From contig JALGTI010000185.1 in the NCBI GenBank assembly GCA_029821455.1, positions 1 to 6,056 on the forward strand: a DNA stretch of 6,056 nt. The letters are read 5' to 3'. Shown one piece after another: positions 4,683 to 6,056 of this stretch (positions within the stretch are counted from its first letter, which is position 1; every line of letters begins with the position of its first letter). This DNA is from Candidatus Zipacnadia bacterium (GTDB lineage: Bacteria > Armatimonadota > Zipacnadia > Zipacnadales > Zipacnadaceae). The notes beneath the pieces were generated by a model. The model saw only the letters and a program-made list of their open reading frames with translations, had not been told where the DNA came from and did not search any database. The translations under genes were made by a program, and so were the position numbers.

Positions 4683-6056
4683 TCATCCATTTAAGAAGTC
4701 CACGGCCACGGTTCGCTCGACCCCAGGCAGCAGCATAACCTGGTCGGCGAGGGATTGGTCAATAGGCTGGGCGAGGTTGACGGCCATCAGGCCTACGCCC
4801 ACAATCTCCTCAGGTGCGACCTGAATGCCACGGATGTTGACACCCGCACTGCCCATCAACGTCCCGAACTTGCCGACAAAGCCGGGGCGCTGGGGCTCGG
4901 AGTTCCAGATAAGTAGGACCGCGCCAGTTGGCACAAGGTCGAGGCTGAAACCGTCCACGTTGACAAGCCTCGGGTCACTTTCGCGAATCAAGGCACCAGC
5001 TACCGCGCAGTCGCCTGCGGAACCGGTGATGACCGCCTCCAGTAGCCGGGAGTAGCCTCGATCGGTACTGAGGGTGGCCTCTGCCACCTCAGTGCCGCGT
5101 TCTTCGGCCAGCGCACCAACGTTGACATAATTGACCGGCTCGTCCACCGTTTCCTCCAGTAGCGCGACAAGAAAATGGTGGTTGAGGATGTTCAGATACT
5201 CAGGGGCGAGGTCGGCGCTGCAGCGAAGCTCGGCGCGTTGGATGGCCGCCCGCCAGAGGGCGTGCTGCAGCCGGCCCAGAGCGCGTACCAGTGGGATAAA
5301 CGGCTCGATGGCAGCGAGGGCCTCCGGCGGCAAGGCAGGTGCGTTCACCGGCCAGCGCGGGGGCCGGCCCGCCAGCACATCCACCACCTGCCTGGCCACA
5401 TCCACTGCCACATTCACCTGGGCCTCCTGGGTCGAGGCACCCAGATGTGGCGTGGCGATGACATTGGGCAGGCCGACCAGCTCAGGGCTGGGCGTGGGTT
5501 CGTCCTCGAAAACATCCAGGGCTGCGCCGGCCAGCTCGCCGGCCGCCAGCTTGTCCAGCAGGGCAGCCTCGTCAACCAGCCCGCCGCGAGCACAGTTGAT
5601 GAGGATAGCATCCGGCTTCAACTTGTCCAACTGCTCTGCGCCAATAAGATGGTGCGTGTCTGGCGTCAGGGGCGCGTGGATGGTGACGAAGTCTGCTTCG
5701 GGCAGTAGAGATCCCAGGTCGCGTAGCTCCGCGCCCAGACTCTCGGCCTGCTGGGAAGACACATAGGGGTCATAGACGAGCAGCTTCATTCCCAGAGCGC
5801 CCGCACGGCGCGCCACCTCCGAGCCAACCTTGCCCAGGCCGACAATCCCCAGCACCTTGCCGCTTACCTGCCGGCCCACAAAGCGCTTGCGGTCCCAGCG
5901 GCCTGCCTTGATGTCTTGATTCCCCTGAGGGATCATCCGCGCCGCGGCCAGCAGCATCGCAATGGTATGTTCTGTGGCGGCCATGGTGTTGCCGGCCGGG
6001 GAGTTCACGACCAGGATCCCGCGCCGGGTGGCAGCGGCCACATCTACATTGTCTAC
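4683..6056 (-). CDS. serA: D-3-phosphoglycerate dehydrogenase, long form with ACT domain (5' end outside window)
   Basis: The enzyme oxidises 3-phosphoglycerate to 3-phosphohydroxypyruvate with NAD+, the first step of serine synthesis. The frame is open to the right edge (VDNVDVAAATRRG), giving 457 visible residues. About 80 N-terminal residues are missing by comparison with the family, so GTG at 6041 is internal and not the start. In visible numbering: NAD-binding GLGKVG (73-78) with the adenosine-binding acidic residue Asp96, and catalytic Arg157 (NCARGG), Glu186 (EDEP) and His204 (TPHLGAST). After the catalytic domain comes an intervening domain of about 130 residues (about 237-365), the mark of the long form seen in Mycobacterium and Bacillus. 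A C-terminal ACT domain (about 375-457) ends the protein, where serine normally binds as feedback inhibitor. The ACT loop before RPG (WNSEPQRPG) is longer than usual and has Gln where Asp is expected. surE follows 93 bases downstream. Confidence 0.96.
   Translation of the reverse strand, partial: VDNVDVAAATRRGILVVNSPAGNTMAATEHTIAMLLAAARMIPQGNQDIKAGRWDRKRFVGRQVSGKVLGIVGLGKVGSEVARRAGALGMKLLVYDPYVSSQQAESLGAELRDLGSLLPEADFVTIHAPLTPDTHHLIGAEQLDKLKPDAILINCARGGLVDEAALLDKLAAGELAGAALDVFEDEPTPSPELVGLPNVIATPHLGASTQEAQVNVAVDVARQVVDVLAGRPPRWPVNAPALPPEALAAIEPFIPLVRALGRLQHALWRAAIQRAELRCSADLAPEYLNILNHHFLVALLEETVDEPVNYVNVGALAEERGTEVAEATLSTDRGYSRLLEAVITGSAGDCAVAGALIRESDPRLVNVDGFSLDLVPTGAVLLIWNSEPQRPGFVGKFGTLMGSAGVNIRGIQVAPEEIVGVGLMAVNLAQPIDQSLADQVMLLPGVERTVAVDFLNG

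Noticed and set aside
5131..5766. Open frame of 211 codons on the + strand, Ser/Arg/Ala-rich
   Set aside because: Antisense to serA; its low-complexity composition is typical of a shadow frame.
6039..6041. GTG as the start codon of serA
   Set aside because: The frame stays open to the window edge with conserved dehydrogenase sequence (VDNVDV) before it, so this GTG encodes an internal valine.

Overview
This window is GC-rich bacterial DNA, roughly 60% G+C by eye. It is fully packed with six genes, all on the minus strand and read from high to low coordinates. In transcription order they are: serA (5' end cut off by the right edge), surE, a radical SAM gene of the PflX/COG1313 group, a small uncharacterised coiled-coil gene, pyrG, and a pcrA/uvrD-type helicase gene (3' end cut off by the left edge). 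There is no tRNA, rRNA, CRISPR array, insertion sequence or phage gene. No non-coding stretch exceeds about 100 bases. The phylum cannot be fixed from this sequence. The many GTG/TTG starts and the GTAG..CAGGC..GCCTG..-type intergenic hairpins are reminiscent of high-GC environmental lineages such as Armatimonadota or Planctomycetota, but that is a weak guess.

Layout: serA ends at 4683. A gap of 93 bases holds a palindromic repeat and the surE ribosome binding site. surE (4589-3825) overlaps the radical SAM gene (3832-2906) by 8 bases. A 60-base gap holds a second, related hairpin. The coiled-coil gene (2845-2318) ends inside the Shine-Dalgarno sequence of pyrG (2305-692). A 64-base gap then leads to the helicase gene (from 627). 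The co-direction and short spacings suggest one or two transcripts. The coiled-coil/pyrG and surE/radical SAM pairs look translationally coupled.

The recognisable products are housekeeping enzymes: serine biosynthesis (SerA), 5'-nucleotide phosphatase (SurE), CTP synthesis (PyrG) and DNA repair helicase (PcrA/UvrD). They do not form one pathway, although SurE and PyrG both act on nucleotides. The two less understood members are the radical SAM protein and the coiled-coil protein with a very acidic tail. No clearly novel system was found. The points most worth a second look are a two-copy hairpin family with compensating base changes, the coiled-coil gene coupled to pyrG, an altered effector site in the SerA ACT domain, and a run of non-ATG or easily miscalled start codons.
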